The notes under the pieces were generated by a model. The model did not search any database. It was not told the origin of the DNA and saw nothing but the letters and a program-made list of their open reading frames with translations. Positions 14,758 to 23,008 of a stretch of DNA of 39,701 nucleotides are shown in pieces. Source of the stretch: Antarctobacter heliothermus (GTDB taxonomy: Bacteria > Pseudomonadota > Alphaproteobacteria > Rhodobacterales > Rhodobacteraceae); contig NZ_FZON01000049.1 of assembly GCF_900188425.1 (NCBI RefSeq), positions 1-39,701 on the forward strand, given 5' to 3'. The number at the start of each line of letters is the position of its first letter. Positions within the stretch are counted from its first letter, which is position 1. A program made the translations under genes and the position numbers.

Positions 14758-16008
14758 ATGGCCGGACCAGCAGCCAACATGACCATCAACGCCGACCGGC
14801 TGTGGGACAGCCTCATGGAGATGGCCAAGATAGGCCCCGGCGTCGCCGGAGGCAACAATCGCCAGACACTGACCGATGAGGACGCAGAGGGACGCGCGCT
14901 GTTCAAAGCATGGTGCGAGGACGCGGGATGCACCATGGGTCTGGACACCATGGGCAACATGTTCGCGCGGCGCGAGGGCACGGACCCGGACGCGCTGCCG
15001 GTCTATGTCGGCTCTCACCTGGATACGCAGCCCACGGGCGGCAAATACGACGGCGTTCTGGGCGTTCTGGGCGGGTTGGAGATCATCCGGTCGCTGAACG
15101 ATCTGGGGATCAAGACCAAGCATCCCATCGTGGTCACCAACTGGACCAACGAGGAAGGCACGCGGTACGCGCCCGCGATGCTGTCGTCCGGGGTGTTTGC
15201 CGGGGTGCATGAACAGGATTGGGCCTGTGCGCGTGAGGACGCCGAGGGCAAGGCCTTTGGCGCCGAGCTGGAGCGGATCGGCTGGAAGGGTGCCGAGGAA
15301 GTGGGCGCGCGCAAGATGCATGCCTTTTTCGAGTTGCACATCGAACAGGGGCCCATTCTGGAGGCTGAGGGCGTCGATATCGGCGTTGTCACCCACGGGC
15401 AGGGCCTGTCATGGACGCAGGTGACGGTGACGGGCAAGGACGCGCACACCGGGTCCACCCCGATGCCGATGCGCCGGAACGCCGGTCTGGGCATGGCGCG
15501 TATCTTGGAAAAGGTCGAGGAGATCGCCCTGAGCCACGCCCCCCATGCGGTGGGCGCTGCGGGCCATATCGACGTCTACCCGAACTCGCGCAACGTGATC
15601 CCCGGCAAGGTCGTGTTCACAGTTGATTTCCGGTCGCCCGAACTGGCGGTGATCCGGGACATGGAGGCGCGTTTGAAGGTGGCGGCAGGGGAGATCTGTC
15701 GCGACATGGAGTTGTCGGTCGAGTTCGAAAAGGTCGGCGGGTTTGATCCGGTGGACTTTGATGAGGGCTGTGTCACGGCGGTGCGCAATGCGGCGGAACG
15801 GCTGGGGTACACGCATCGCAACCTGATTTCGGGCGCGGGGCATGACGCCTGCTGGATCAACCGGGTGGCGCCGACGGCCATGGTGATGTGCCCCTGCGTC
15901 GACGGGCTGTCACACAATGAGGCCGAGGAGATCAGCAAGGACTGGGCCAAGGCGGGTGCGGACGTGCTGTTCCATGCGGTGGTGGAGACGGCGGGGATTG
16001 AAGGGTGA
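14758..16008 (+). CDS. Zn-dependent amidohydrolase, probable beta-ureidopropionase
   Basis: A 416-residue M20-family amidase of the N-carbamoyl amino acid hydrolase type. I chose the ATG at 14758, seven bases after GGGGAG; an upstream in-frame start at 14704 would lie in the RutR operator. Metal ligands are seen as His87 and Asp98 (with Asp89) in GSHLDTQPTGGKYDG, Glu132/Glu133 in NEEGT, and a late His in LSHNEAE. HTGSTPMPMR is the dimer-domain substrate motif. In this locus it should cut N-carbamoyl-beta-alanine (or its 2-methyl form from thymine) to the beta-amino acid, CO2 and ammonia, the third step of the reductive pathway. An alternative role on allantoate or carbamoyl-alpha-amino acids is less likely given the neighbours. 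Confidence 0.88.
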   Translation: MAGPAANMTINADRLWDSLMEMAKIGPGVAGGNNRQTLTDEDAEGRALFKAWCEDAGCTMGLDTMGNMFARREGTDPDALPVYVGSHLDTQPTGGKYDGVLGVLGGLEIIRSLNDLGIKTKHPIVVTNWTNEEGTRYAPAMLSSGVFAGVHEQDWACAREDAEGKAFGAELERIGWKGAEEVGARKMHAFFELHIEQGPILEAEGVDIGVVTHGQGLSWTQVTVTGKDAHTGSTPMPMRRNAGLGMARILEKVEEIALSHAPHAVGAAGHIDVYPNSRNVIPGKVVFTVDFRSPELAVIRDMEARLKVAAGEICRDMELSVEFEKVGGFDPVDFDEGCVTAVRNAAERLGYTHRNLISGAGHDACWINRVAPTAMVMCPCVDGLSHNEAEEISKDWAKAGADVLFHAVVETAGIEG

Positions 16009-16019
16009 TTTGTCGGATG

Positions 16020-16286
16020 TCAGCTGCGAGGCAATTTAAATCGCACTTGGAGCCGTCCACCTTGTCCTTTGGGCGGCGAGTAGACAATCTCGTCTTTTGC
16101 AGTGCAAAATTCTCTCAAAACGTTGGAAGCTTGAGGCATCTGGTTCGGATGCGATCCTTGATTAAACTCGGTCGCATCGTCAAGTTCTTTTGCCGTGATA
16201 CTTACTGCAACCTTACCGGACTTGGTGGCAAGTTCGAGCAGGCGGCCCAAGGTTTGCCTAAGCCTATCCGCGTTTGTGACTTCCAT
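16020..16286 (-). CDS. Small hypothetical protein in an A+T-rich insert
   Basis: An 88-residue ORF on the strand opposite its neighbours, between the beta-ureidopropionase and dihydropyrimidinase genes. The sequence looks like a real small globular protein: a helical start (NADRLRQTLGRLLELATKSG), a middle NQGSHPNQMPQASNVLREF and a beta-rich end DEIVYSPPKGQGGRLQVRFKLPR. I do not know the family; the ending resembles small winged-helix-like proteins. The Shine-Dalgarno sequence is weak (TAGGG four bases upstream). The whole 350-base gap is visibly richer in A+T than the flanking operon, suggesting an inserted gene. A plus-strand ORF over the same bases looks less protein-like. Confidence 0.5.
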   Translation of the reverse strand: MEVTNADRLRQTLGRLLELATKSGKVAVSITAKELDDATEFNQGSHPNQMPQASNVLREFCTAKDEIVYSPPKGQGGRLQVRFKLPRS

Positions 16287-16360
16287 ATGACCCTAAATTC
16301 CTACGCTACGTTTAATCCTATGATCCAGACTAGCGAACAACCGACGAAGTGGAAGATAAA

Positions 16361-17815
16361 ATGACCACAGTCATCAAGAACGGAACAATCGTCACGGCGG
16401 ACCTCAGCTGGAAGGCGGACGTATTGGTCGACCGCGACAAGATCATCGAGATTGGCGACAACCTGAGCGGCGACAAGGAGCTCGACGCCACCGGCTGTTA
16501 CGTCATGCCGGGCGGGATCGACCCGCATACGCATCTGGAAATGCCCTTTATGGGCACCTATTCCACCGATGATTTCGATTCTGGCACGCAGGCGGCGCTG
16601 GCAGGTGGCACCACGATGGTGGTGGATTTCGCCCTGCCCTCGCCCGGTCAGGGGCTGCTGGACGCGCTGCAGATGTGGGACAACAAATCGACCCGCGCGC
16701 ATTGCGATTATTCCTTCCACATGGCGGTGACATGGTGGAGCGAGCAGGTCTTCGATGAGATGAAGACTGTGATCGAGACGCGCGGCATCAACACGTTCAA
16801 GCACTTCATGGCCTACAAGGGCGCGCTGATGGTGCAGGACGATGAGATGTTCGCCAGCTTCCAGCGCATCGGGGAACTGGGCGGCATCGCCATGGTCCAC
16901 GCCGAAAACGGCGATGTGGTCGCCGATCTTCAGGCGCGACTGCTGGCCGAGGGCAACACCGGCCCCGAGGCGCATGCCTATTCGCGGCCCCCGCAGGTCG
17001 AGGGTGAGGCCGCCAACCGCGCCATCATGATCGCCGACATGGCGGGTGTGCCGCTGTATATCGTGCATGTGTCCTGCGAAGAGGCGCATGAGGCGATCCG
17101 CCGTGCACGCCAGCAGGGCAAGCGCGTCTGGGGTGAGCCGCTGATCCAGCACCTGACGCTGGACGACCGCGAATATGCCCATCCCGATTGGGACCATGCC
17201 GCGCGCCGGGTGATGTCGCCGCCCTTCCGCAATGCGAAACATCAAGACAGCCTGTGGGCCGGGTTGCAGTCCGGGTCGCTGAGCGTCGTGGCCACCGACC
17301 ACTGCGCCTTTACCACTGATCAGAAACGCTATGGCTTGGGCGATTTCACCAAGATCCCCAACGGCACCGGCGGCCTTGAGGACCGGATGCCGATGCTGTG
17401 GACGCATGGGGTGGAAACGGGTCGCCTGACGAAAGAGGAATTTGTCGCCGTGACCTCGACCAATATCGCCAAGGTATTGAACTGCTACCCGCGCAAGGGG
17501 GCGATCCGGGTCGGATCGGATGCGGATATCGTGGTCTGGGATCCGACAAAAACCAAAACGATTGCGGCCGCGAACCAAGTGTCTGCCATTGATTACAATG
17601 TGTTCGAGGGCAAAGAGGTCAAGGGCCTGCCGCGTTACACGCTGACTCGCGGGCAGGTTGCGGTGACCGATGGTGTGCTGACCTCTGAAGAAGGGCATGG
17701 CAAGTTTGTCGAACGCAAGGGCGGCACGCCGACCAACACCGCGCTGAGCACCTGGAAAGAGCTGACCGCTCCGCGTCCGGTGAAACGCAGCGGCATTCCC
17801 GCAAGCGGGGTCTGA
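16361..17815 (+). CDS. hydA: Dihydropyrimidinase (hydantoinase)
   Basis: A 484-residue cyclic amidohydrolase, normal length for the family. I chose ATG 16361, five bases after GGAAG; an in-frame GTG lies at 16349. The binuclear metal site is complete: His56 and His58 in DPHTHLEMP, carbamylated Lys153 in FMAYKG, His180 in MVHAEN, His236 in IVHVS and Asp313 in ATDHCAF. It opens dihydrouracil or dihydrothymine to the N-carbamoyl beta-amino acid, step two of the pathway, between PreTA and the beta-ureidopropionase. Its stop overlaps the start of the PLP decarboxylase gene by one base (TGATG), so the two are coupled. It is separated from the upstream gene by the A+T-rich insert. Confidence 0.94.
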   Translation: MTTVIKNGTIVTADLSWKADVLVDRDKIIEIGDNLSGDKELDATGCYVMPGGIDPHTHLEMPFMGTYSTDDFDSGTQAALAGGTTMVVDFALPSPGQGLLDALQMWDNKSTRAHCDYSFHMAVTWWSEQVFDEMKTVIETRGINTFKHFMAYKGALMVQDDEMFASFQRIGELGGIAMVHAENGDVVADLQARLLAEGNTGPEAHAYSRPPQVEGEAANRAIMIADMAGVPLYIVHVSCEEAHEAIRRARQQGKRVWGEPLIQHLTLDDREYAHPDWDHAARRVMSPPFRNAKHQDSLWAGLQSGSLSVVATDHCAFTTDQKRYGLGDFTKIPNGTGGLEDRMPMLWTHGVETGRLTKEEFVAVTSTNIAKVLNCYPRKGAIRVGSDADIVVWDPTKTKTIAAANQVSAIDYNVFEGKEVKGLPRYTLTRGQVAVTDGVLTSEEGHGKFVERKGGTPTNTALSTWKELTAPRPVKRSGIPASGV

Positions 17816-19200
17816 TGACCCTGACACCGGACGAAAGCGCGGCAATCGACGCGGCGGGGCGCATGGCCATCGCCTTTCGGGATGGGCTGGGTGCGCGGAC
17901 CGTGCCCCCGGCTTTGCGCCCGGACGCGATTGCCGGCCGCTTTGCCGGGGCGCTGCCGCAGGGCGGCGCGTCGGCGGCGTCGGTGATCGAACAGCTGGCC
18001 GCGGAGGCCACGGAGGGTGTGCATGGCCACGCCTCGCCGCGGTTTTTCGGCTATGTCTGCGGCGGGTCGATGCCAGTTGGCGTGGCGGCCGAAACCCTTG
18101 TTTCGGCCTGGGGGCAAAACTCGGCCTCCTCGTGGGAAAGCCCGGCGGTGGCGGCGATCGAAGAGGCGGTGTGCCGCTGGTGTCTGGACCTGTTGGGGCT
18201 GCCTGCGGACAGCGGTGTGGGCATCGTCACCGGCGCGACCATCGCCAACACCCAAGGCATCATGACCGCCCGCCACGTTCTGTTGGCGCGGCAAGGCTGG
18301 GACGTCGAGGCGGACGGCCTGTTCGGCGCGCCCGAATTTCCGGTGCTGATTGGCGCGGATGCCCATTCCGCGCCGCTTGCCGGGCTGCGCTATGCCGGTC
18401 TGGGTTCAAAGCGGGTTGTGCAGGTGGGCACCGACGATCAGGGGCGGATCAGCCTCGCCGCGCTTGCCGAGTCACTTGACCGCTGCACCACGCCGCCGCT
18501 GGTAATCTTGCAGGCGGGACAGATCAACACCGGGGCCTTTGATCCTTTCGCCGAGGCCATTGCGCTGGTCCATGCAACAGGTGGCTGGGTCCATGTGGAC
18601 GGCGCCTTTGGGTTGTGGCTGAAGGCGGCGCCGTCGCTGCGCGATCGGCTGGCCGGCGTGGAAGACGCCGACAGCTGGGCCGTCGATCTGCACAAGATGT
18701 TGAGCGCGCCGTTCGATGCTGGTCTGTGTATCGTGCGCGACCGCCCCGCCCTGGTCGAGTCGATGACGGCGCGCGGGGCTTATCTTCCATCGTTGTCGGC
18801 AAACTGGGATCCGTCGGATACGACGCTGGAACTGTCGCGTCGTGCGCGCGGTGTGGCCAGCTACGCCATCCTGCGGCATCTGGGCCGACAAGGCGTCGAG
18901 GATTTGATGACGCGGCTCTGTACCCTTGCGGAACATGTGGCGGCGCGGCTGGCGGCGGAACCGGGACTGGATGTGCTGAACGACGTGGTGAGCAATCAGG
19001 TGATTGTTGCCTTGGCCAGTGACGACCTGACCGACGCCGCGTTGGCCGAAGTGCAACGGCGCGGCCACGTCTATCCCAGCCACGGCGAATGGCGCGGGCG
19101 CAAGGTAATCCGGATGTCGGTGACCAACTACGGCACGCAGATCGCAGATGTGGATCTGCTGGCAGACGAAATCATACTGGCAGCACGAGGGCTTGCATGA
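17815..19200 (+). CDS. PLP-dependent group II amino acid decarboxylase family protein
   Basis: A 461-residue fold-type I PLP enzyme of the group II decarboxylase family (glutamate/aromatic/diaminobutyrate decarboxylase relatives). The PLP Lys is Lys294 in AVDLHKML, with the usual preceding His293; WVHVDGAFG carries the Asp that holds the pyridine nitrogen, and TGATIANTQGI is the phosphate loop. It overlaps dihydropyrimidinase by one base and the ABC ATPase by four, so it is embedded in the pyrimidine operon. No decarboxylase belongs to the known reductive pathway. Possible jobs are on beta-amino acid products or on a side substrate; the reaction cannot be told from sequence. Confidence 0.85.
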   Translation: MTLTPDESAAIDAAGRMAIAFRDGLGARTVPPALRPDAIAGRFAGALPQGGASAASVIEQLAAEATEGVHGHASPRFFGYVCGGSMPVGVAAETLVSAWGQNSASSWESPAVAAIEEAVCRWCLDLLGLPADSGVGIVTGATIANTQGIMTARHVLLARQGWDVEADGLFGAPEFPVLIGADAHSAPLAGLRYAGLGSKRVVQVGTDDQGRISLAALAESLDRCTTPPLVILQAGQINTGAFDPFAEAIALVHATGGWVHVDGAFGLWLKAAPSLRDRLAGVEDADSWAVDLHKMLSAPFDAGLCIVRDRPALVESMTARGAYLPSLSANWDPSDTTLELSRRARGVASYAILRHLGRQGVEDLMTRLCTLAEHVAARLAAEPGLDVLNDVVSNQVIVALASDDLTDAALAEVQRRGHVYPSHGEWRGRKVIRMSVTNYGTQIADVDLLADEIILAARGLA

Positions 19201-19979
19201 CCGATACAACGGCGGTGATCCGCGCCAGTCACCTGGACCTGACCTTTCAGACCGCGGACGGGCCAGTGCATGCCCTGAAGGATGTCAGTCTGGACATCGA
19301 AAAGGGCAGTTTTGTCAGCTTTATCGGCCCCTCGGGCTGCGGCAAGACCACCTTTTTGCGCTGTATCGCGGCGCTGGAGCACCCGACGGGCGGCAGCCTG
19401 ACGGTCAACGGCATGACCCCGGATGAGGCCCGACGTGCGCGCGCCTATGGCTATGTGTTTCAGGCGGCGGGGCTGTATCCGTGGCGCACAATCGGGCGCA
19501 ATATCGCGTTGCCGCTGGAGATCATGGGGTTTTCCAAGGCAGAGCAAGCCGAGCGTGTGAAGCGCGTGCTGGAGCTTGTGGAGTTGTCGGGTTTTGAAAA
19601 GAAATTCCCCTGGCAACTGTCGGGCGGGATGCAGCAACGTGCGTCCATTGCAAGGGCGCTGGCCTTTGACGCCGATATCCTGCTGATGGATGAGCCGTTC
19701 GGCGCGCTGGATGAGATCGTGCGCGACCGCCTGAACGAAGAGCTGCTGAAGCTGTGGGCCAAGACGGAAAAGACCATCGGCTTTGTCACCCACTCGATCC
19801 CCGAGGCGGTATATCTGTCGACGCATATCGTGGTGATGTCGCCCCGTCCCGGGCGGATCACGGATGTGATCGTGTCGCCGCTGCCCAAGGAACGGCCGCT
19901 GGATATCCGCGATAGCCCCGAGTTCATCGAGGTGGCGCACCGGGTCCGCGAAGGACTGCGCGCGGGGTATGAGGAATGA
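19197..19979 (+). CDS. ABC transporter ATPase, nitrate/taurine/NMT1 type
   Basis: A 260-residue ATPase of the SsuB/TauB/ThiZ type. The ATG at 19197 overlaps the decarboxylase stop (ATGA). Walker A is GPSGCGKTT at residues 44-52, the Q-loop is YVFQAAGLYPWRT, the signature LSGGMQQRASIARAL, Walker B ILLMDEPFGALD and the switch His is in VTHSIPEAV. It should drive the two permeases downstream. Position in the pyrimidine operon suggests a pyrimidine or related heterocycle as cargo, but the family also carries sulfonates, thiamine precursors and riboflavin. Confidence 0.93.
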   Translation: MTDTTAVIRASHLDLTFQTADGPVHALKDVSLDIEKGSFVSFIGPSGCGKTTFLRCIAALEHPTGGSLTVNGMTPDEARRARAYGYVFQAAGLYPWRTIGRNIALPLEIMGFSKAEQAERVKRVLELVELSGFEKKFPWQLSGGMQQRASIARALAFDADILLMDEPFGALDEIVRDRLNEELLKLWAKTEKTIGFVTHSIPEAVYLSTHIVVMSPRPGRITDVIVSPLPKERPLDIRDSPEFIEVAHRVREGLRAGYEE

Positions 19980-20000
19980 GAGTGTCACAGGCAATTCCCG

Positions 20001-20023
20001 CCCCAGACCTGATCCAGGGTCTC
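20001..20023 (-). repeat. Diverged copy of palindromic repeat, family B
   Basis: In the 69-base gap between ATPase and permease, the reverse complement of 20001-20023 reads GAGACCCTGG + ATCAGGT + CTGGGG. It agrees with the unit at 12160-12182 at 18 of 23 positions and keeps the same fold-back form. Both copies lie within the pyrimidine locus. Confidence 0.4.
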
Positions 20024-20048
20024 CCGTCCTGTAAACAAGGGGCGAAAG

Positions 20049-21056
20049 ATGTCTGAGGACACGCTTGGCAAGAAGTCCCGGGGCAAGTCCGGGACGGGAT
20101 GGCCACGCTGGCTGCGTCTGCCCCCGGTTCTTGGCATGGTGCTGGCGCTGTTTGCGCTGTGGTATGTCGCCGTGGTGCCAATGAACGTGAAAGAGGTACT
20201 GACGGCGGCTGAACGCGCGGGGGTTGCGGTATCGCCCCCCTCGGCGGTTGAACGGCGCGATATGGGCAACTGGGCGCTGGTCATGCGCAACACCCACGCG
20301 CTGGGGGATAGCTGGAGCTCGGACCGGCCCAAGCTGCCCGCGCCGCATCAGGTGCTGGTGGAACTCTACGACTCGACCATCGACGAGGAATTGAACGGGC
20401 GGCGCGGGATCGTGAAATCGGGGACATTGTCCAACCGGTCGCTGGTTTACCATGCCATCGTGACGCTGAATGCGACCTTTCTGGGGTTTGTGATCGGCAC
20501 GGTACTGGGGTGCGCCTTGGCTGTTGGGATCGTGCACAGCCGCGTCATGGATATGAGCGTGATGCCTTGGGCGATTGTCAGCCAGACCATCCCGATTGTC
20601 GCGCTGGCACCGATGATCATCGTGGTGCTCTATTCGATTGGGGTGCAGGGGTTGATCCCCAAGGCGGTGATTTCGGCCTATCTGTCGTTCTTTCCGGTGG
20701 TTGTGGGCATGGTCAAAGGACTGCGGTCTCCGGATGCCATGCAGATGGACCTGATGCGCACCTATAGCGCGCCGACGACCGCTGTACTGTGGAAGCTGCG
20801 CCTGCCCGCATCGGTCCCCTATCTGTTTGCCTCTCTCAAGATCGCCATCGCGGCCAGCCTTGTGGGGGCCATCGTTGGGGAACTGCCGGTGCAAAAAGGC
20901 GGCCTTGGCGCGCGGATGCTGGCGGGCAGCTATTACGGCCAGACCGCACAGATCTGGGCGGCACTGCTAGTGGCGGCGGGTCTTGCGGCGGTGCTGGTCT
21001 GGGCGACAGGCTGGATGGAGCGGCGGACCCTGCGCAAGATGGGGGCGAAACCATGA
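20049..21056 (+). CDS. ABC transporter permease (nitrate/taurine/NMT1 type), subunit 1
   Basis: A 335-residue inner-membrane protein with about six segments in the BPD_transp_1 fold. The EAA coupling loop is at about 235-262: MQMDLMRTYSAPTTAVLWKLRLPASVPY (key residues LMRTYSA and LRLPASVPY). A periplasmic stretch of about 75 residues, rather hydrophilic, lies between the first and second membrane segments and is longer than in SsuC-type permeases. A strong GGGGCGAAAG precedes the ATG. It pairs with the next permease to form a heterodimeric channel and overlaps it by four bases. Confidence 0.92.
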   Translation: MSEDTLGKKSRGKSGTGWPRWLRLPPVLGMVLALFALWYVAVVPMNVKEVLTAAERAGVAVSPPSAVERRDMGNWALVMRNTHALGDSWSSDRPKLPAPHQVLVELYDSTIDEELNGRRGIVKSGTLSNRSLVYHAIVTLNATFLGFVIGTVLGCALAVGIVHSRVMDMSVMPWAIVSQTIPIVALAPMIIVVLYSIGVQGLIPKAVISAYLSFFPVVVGMVKGLRSPDAMQMDLMRTYSAPTTAVLWKLRLPASVPYLFASLKIAIAASLVGAIVGELPVQKGGLGARMLAGSYYGQTAQIWAALLVAAGLAAVLVWATGWMERRTLRKMGAKP

Positions 21057-21904
21057 CACTTGTGATGTTTGCCGTCCTTCTCTGGGCTGTCGGCTTTGGC
21101 GTGAACGTGATGCTGGCGAACGGCCCGGCGCGGGACACGGGCGCGGTGCGCCTTGCGGTGCCGCTGATCTTTGGCGCGACGATGCTGGGCATGTGGGAAC
21201 TGATCGTGCGCGGGACACAGGTGCCGACGGTGATCCTGCCGCCGCCCTCGCTGATTGCGGCCAGCTTTGTCGGGAACCTGTCGACCCTTTGGGGCGATTT
21301 CACCCAGACAATCCTGAAAGGCGCGTTGTCAGGCTATATCATCGGCTGCGGGGCCGCCTTCCTGACCGCGCTGCTGGTGGACCGCAGCGACTACCTGCGC
21401 CGCGGGCTGCTGCCCTTGGGCAACTTCATGGCGGCGCTGCCGATCGTGGGCACCGCGCCCATCCTTGTGATGTGGTTCGGCTTTGGCTGGCAGTCCAAGG
21501 CGGCGGTTGTGGTGCTGATGGTCTATTTCCCGATGCTGGTGAACACGGTCGCGGGCCTGTCGGAGACATCCGCGATGCAGCGTGACCTGATGCGCACCTA
21601 CGCCGCCACCTGGGGGCAATCGCTGTGGACACTGCGCCTGCCCGCCGCACTGCCGTTCATCTTTAACGGGCTCAAGATTTCCTCGACGCTGGCGCTGATC
21701 GGGGCCATCGTTGCCGAGTTCTTTGGCAGTCCGACCCAAGGGTTGGGGTTTCGCATCTCGACCAGCATCGGACAGCTTGACCTTGGCATGGTTTGGTCGG
21801 CCATCCTCGTGTCGGCGCTGTCGGGAACGGCGTTCTACGGGCTGGTGGCTCTTGCCGAACGCCGCATGACATTCTGGCACGCCTCGTATCGAGGCGGGCG
21901 ATAA
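21053..21904 (+). CDS. ABC transporter permease (nitrate/taurine/NMT1 type), subunit 2
   Basis: A 283-residue permease started at ATG 21053, overlapping the stop of subunit 1 (ATGA). Six or so membrane segments, with the EAA loop MQRDLMRTYAATWGQSLWTLRLPAALPF (key residues LMRTYAA and LRLPAALPF) matching its partner. VILPPPSLI after the first segment is typical of SsuC/ThiX-type permeases. Two distinct permeases rather than a homodimer is the rarer arrangement in this family and is seen in riboflavin or pyrimidine-precursor-type importers. The binding protein follows after 52 bases. Confidence 0.92.
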   Translation: MTLVMFAVLLWAVGFGVNVMLANGPARDTGAVRLAVPLIFGATMLGMWELIVRGTQVPTVILPPPSLIAASFVGNLSTLWGDFTQTILKGALSGYIIGCGAAFLTALLVDRSDYLRRGLLPLGNFMAALPIVGTAPILVMWFGFGWQSKAAVVVLMVYFPMLVNTVAGLSETSAMQRDLMRTYAATWGQSLWTLRLPAALPFIFNGLKISSTLALIGAIVAEFFGSPTQGLGFRISTSIGQLDLGMVWSAILVSALSGTAFYGLVALAERRMTFWHASYRGGR

Positions 21905-21956
21905 CCGGACCGGGAAAACCGGCCACACGACTTAGGCACCAAGGAGGTACTGAAAG

Positions 21957-22943
21957 ATGAAACAGACATGGATCGCCGCCGTTGCGGCATTGGGGATCGC
22001 GTCCCCGGCGCTGGCCGCGGACGAGATCAAACTGCAGCTGAAGTGGGTCACTCAGGCGCAGTTCGCGGGCTACTATGTGGCGCTGGAAAACGGCTATTAC
22101 GACGAAGCCGATCTGGACGTGACCGTCATGCCCGGTGGACCGGACATTGCGCCCACGCAGGTGATCGCCGGGGGCGGTGCCGACGTGATCGTCGAATGGA
22201 TGCCCGCCGCCCTGTCGGCGCGGGAAAACGGCCTGCCGCTGGTCAATATCGCGCAGCCCTTCAAGTCCTCGGGCATGATGCTGACCTGCTGGAAGGACGC
22301 CGGGATCGAAGGTCCGCAAGATCTGGACAACCGCACCTTGGGTGTCTGGTTCTTCGGCAACGAATTCCCCTTCCTCGCATGGATGAGCCAGCTGGACATC
22401 GCCACCGACGGCAAGGCCGAAGGCTCCGTCGAGGTGCTCAAGCAGGGCTTTAACGTCGATCCGCTGTTGCAGCGTCAGGCCGATTGCATCAGCACCATGA
22501 CCTACAACGAATACTGGCAGGTGATCGACGCGGGCGTGGACCCGTCGGAACTGATCACCTTCAAGTACGAGGATCAGGGCGTCGCGATGCTGGAGGACGG
22601 TCTGTATGTGCTTGAGGAAAACCTCGAAGACCCGGCCTATGTCGACAAGATGGCGCGCTTTGTTGCAGCCTCGATGAAGGGCTGGAAATGGGCCGAGGAA
22701 AACCCCGAAGACGCGGCGATGATCGTGCTGGACTACGATGAGACCGGTGCCCAGACCGAAGCGCACCAGATCCGCATGATGGGCGAAGTGGCCAAGCTGA
22801 CCGGCGGATCAGACGGCGCTCTGGACCCGGCGGATTATCAGCGCACGGTCGATACCCTGCTGGCCGGTGGGTCGGACCCCGTGATCACCAAGCAGCCCGA
22901 GGGTGCCTGGACGCATGTTGTCTCGGACGCGGCGCTGAAATAA
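21957..22943 (+). CDS. ABC transporter substrate-binding protein, NMT1/THI5-like; candidate pyrimidine receptor
   Basis: A 328-residue periplasmic receptor with a signal peptide ending in ASPALA near residue 20. KLQLKWVTQAQFAGYYVALENGYY (key part KWVTQAQFAGYYVA) and the MPGGPDIAPTQVIAGGGADV stretch are the hallmark of NMT1/THI5-like receptors for pyrimidine-type and flavin-type heterocycles. A near-perfect Shine-Dalgarno AAGGAGGT (21941-21948) lies 8 bases before the ATG, much stronger than in the neighbouring genes, as expected for an abundant binding protein. It is the last gene of the locus, closed by a strong terminator. Uracil, thymine or a dihydropyrimidine as ligand is inferred from context. 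Confidence 0.9.
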   Translation: MKQTWIAAVAALGIASPALAADEIKLQLKWVTQAQFAGYYVALENGYYDEADLDVTVMPGGPDIAPTQVIAGGGADVIVEWMPAALSARENGLPLVNIAQPFKSSGMMLTCWKDAGIEGPQDLDNRTLGVWFFGNEFPFLAWMSQLDIATDGKAEGSVEVLKQGFNVDPLLQRQADCISTMTYNEYWQVIDAGVDPSELITFKYEDQGVAMLEDGLYVLEENLEDPAYVDKMARFVAASMKGWKWAEENPEDAAMIVLDYDETGAQTEAHQIRMMGEVAKLTGGSDGALDPADYQRTVDTLLAGGSDPVITKQPEGAWTHVVSDAALK

Positions 22944-22960
22944 GCGGTTGAAACGACTGA

Positions 22961-22992
22961 CGCGAGGCCCTTTTGCGGGGCCTCGCGTTTTT
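22961..22992 (+). terminator. Rho-independent terminator of the pyrimidine locus
   Basis: CGCGAGGCCC (22961-22970) pairs perfectly with GGGCCTCGCG (22978-22987) around a seven-base loop, followed by TTTTT. It ends the plus-strand transcript right after the binding-protein gene. Confidence 0.94.
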
Positions 22993-23008
22993 GACAGGGT
23001 CACGCGGA

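Noticed and set aside
16005-16364. Plus-strand 119-residue reading frame in the A+T-rich insert
   Set aside because: Its composition and lack of a Shine-Dalgarno sequence are less convincing than the minus-strand 88-residue gene over the same bases.
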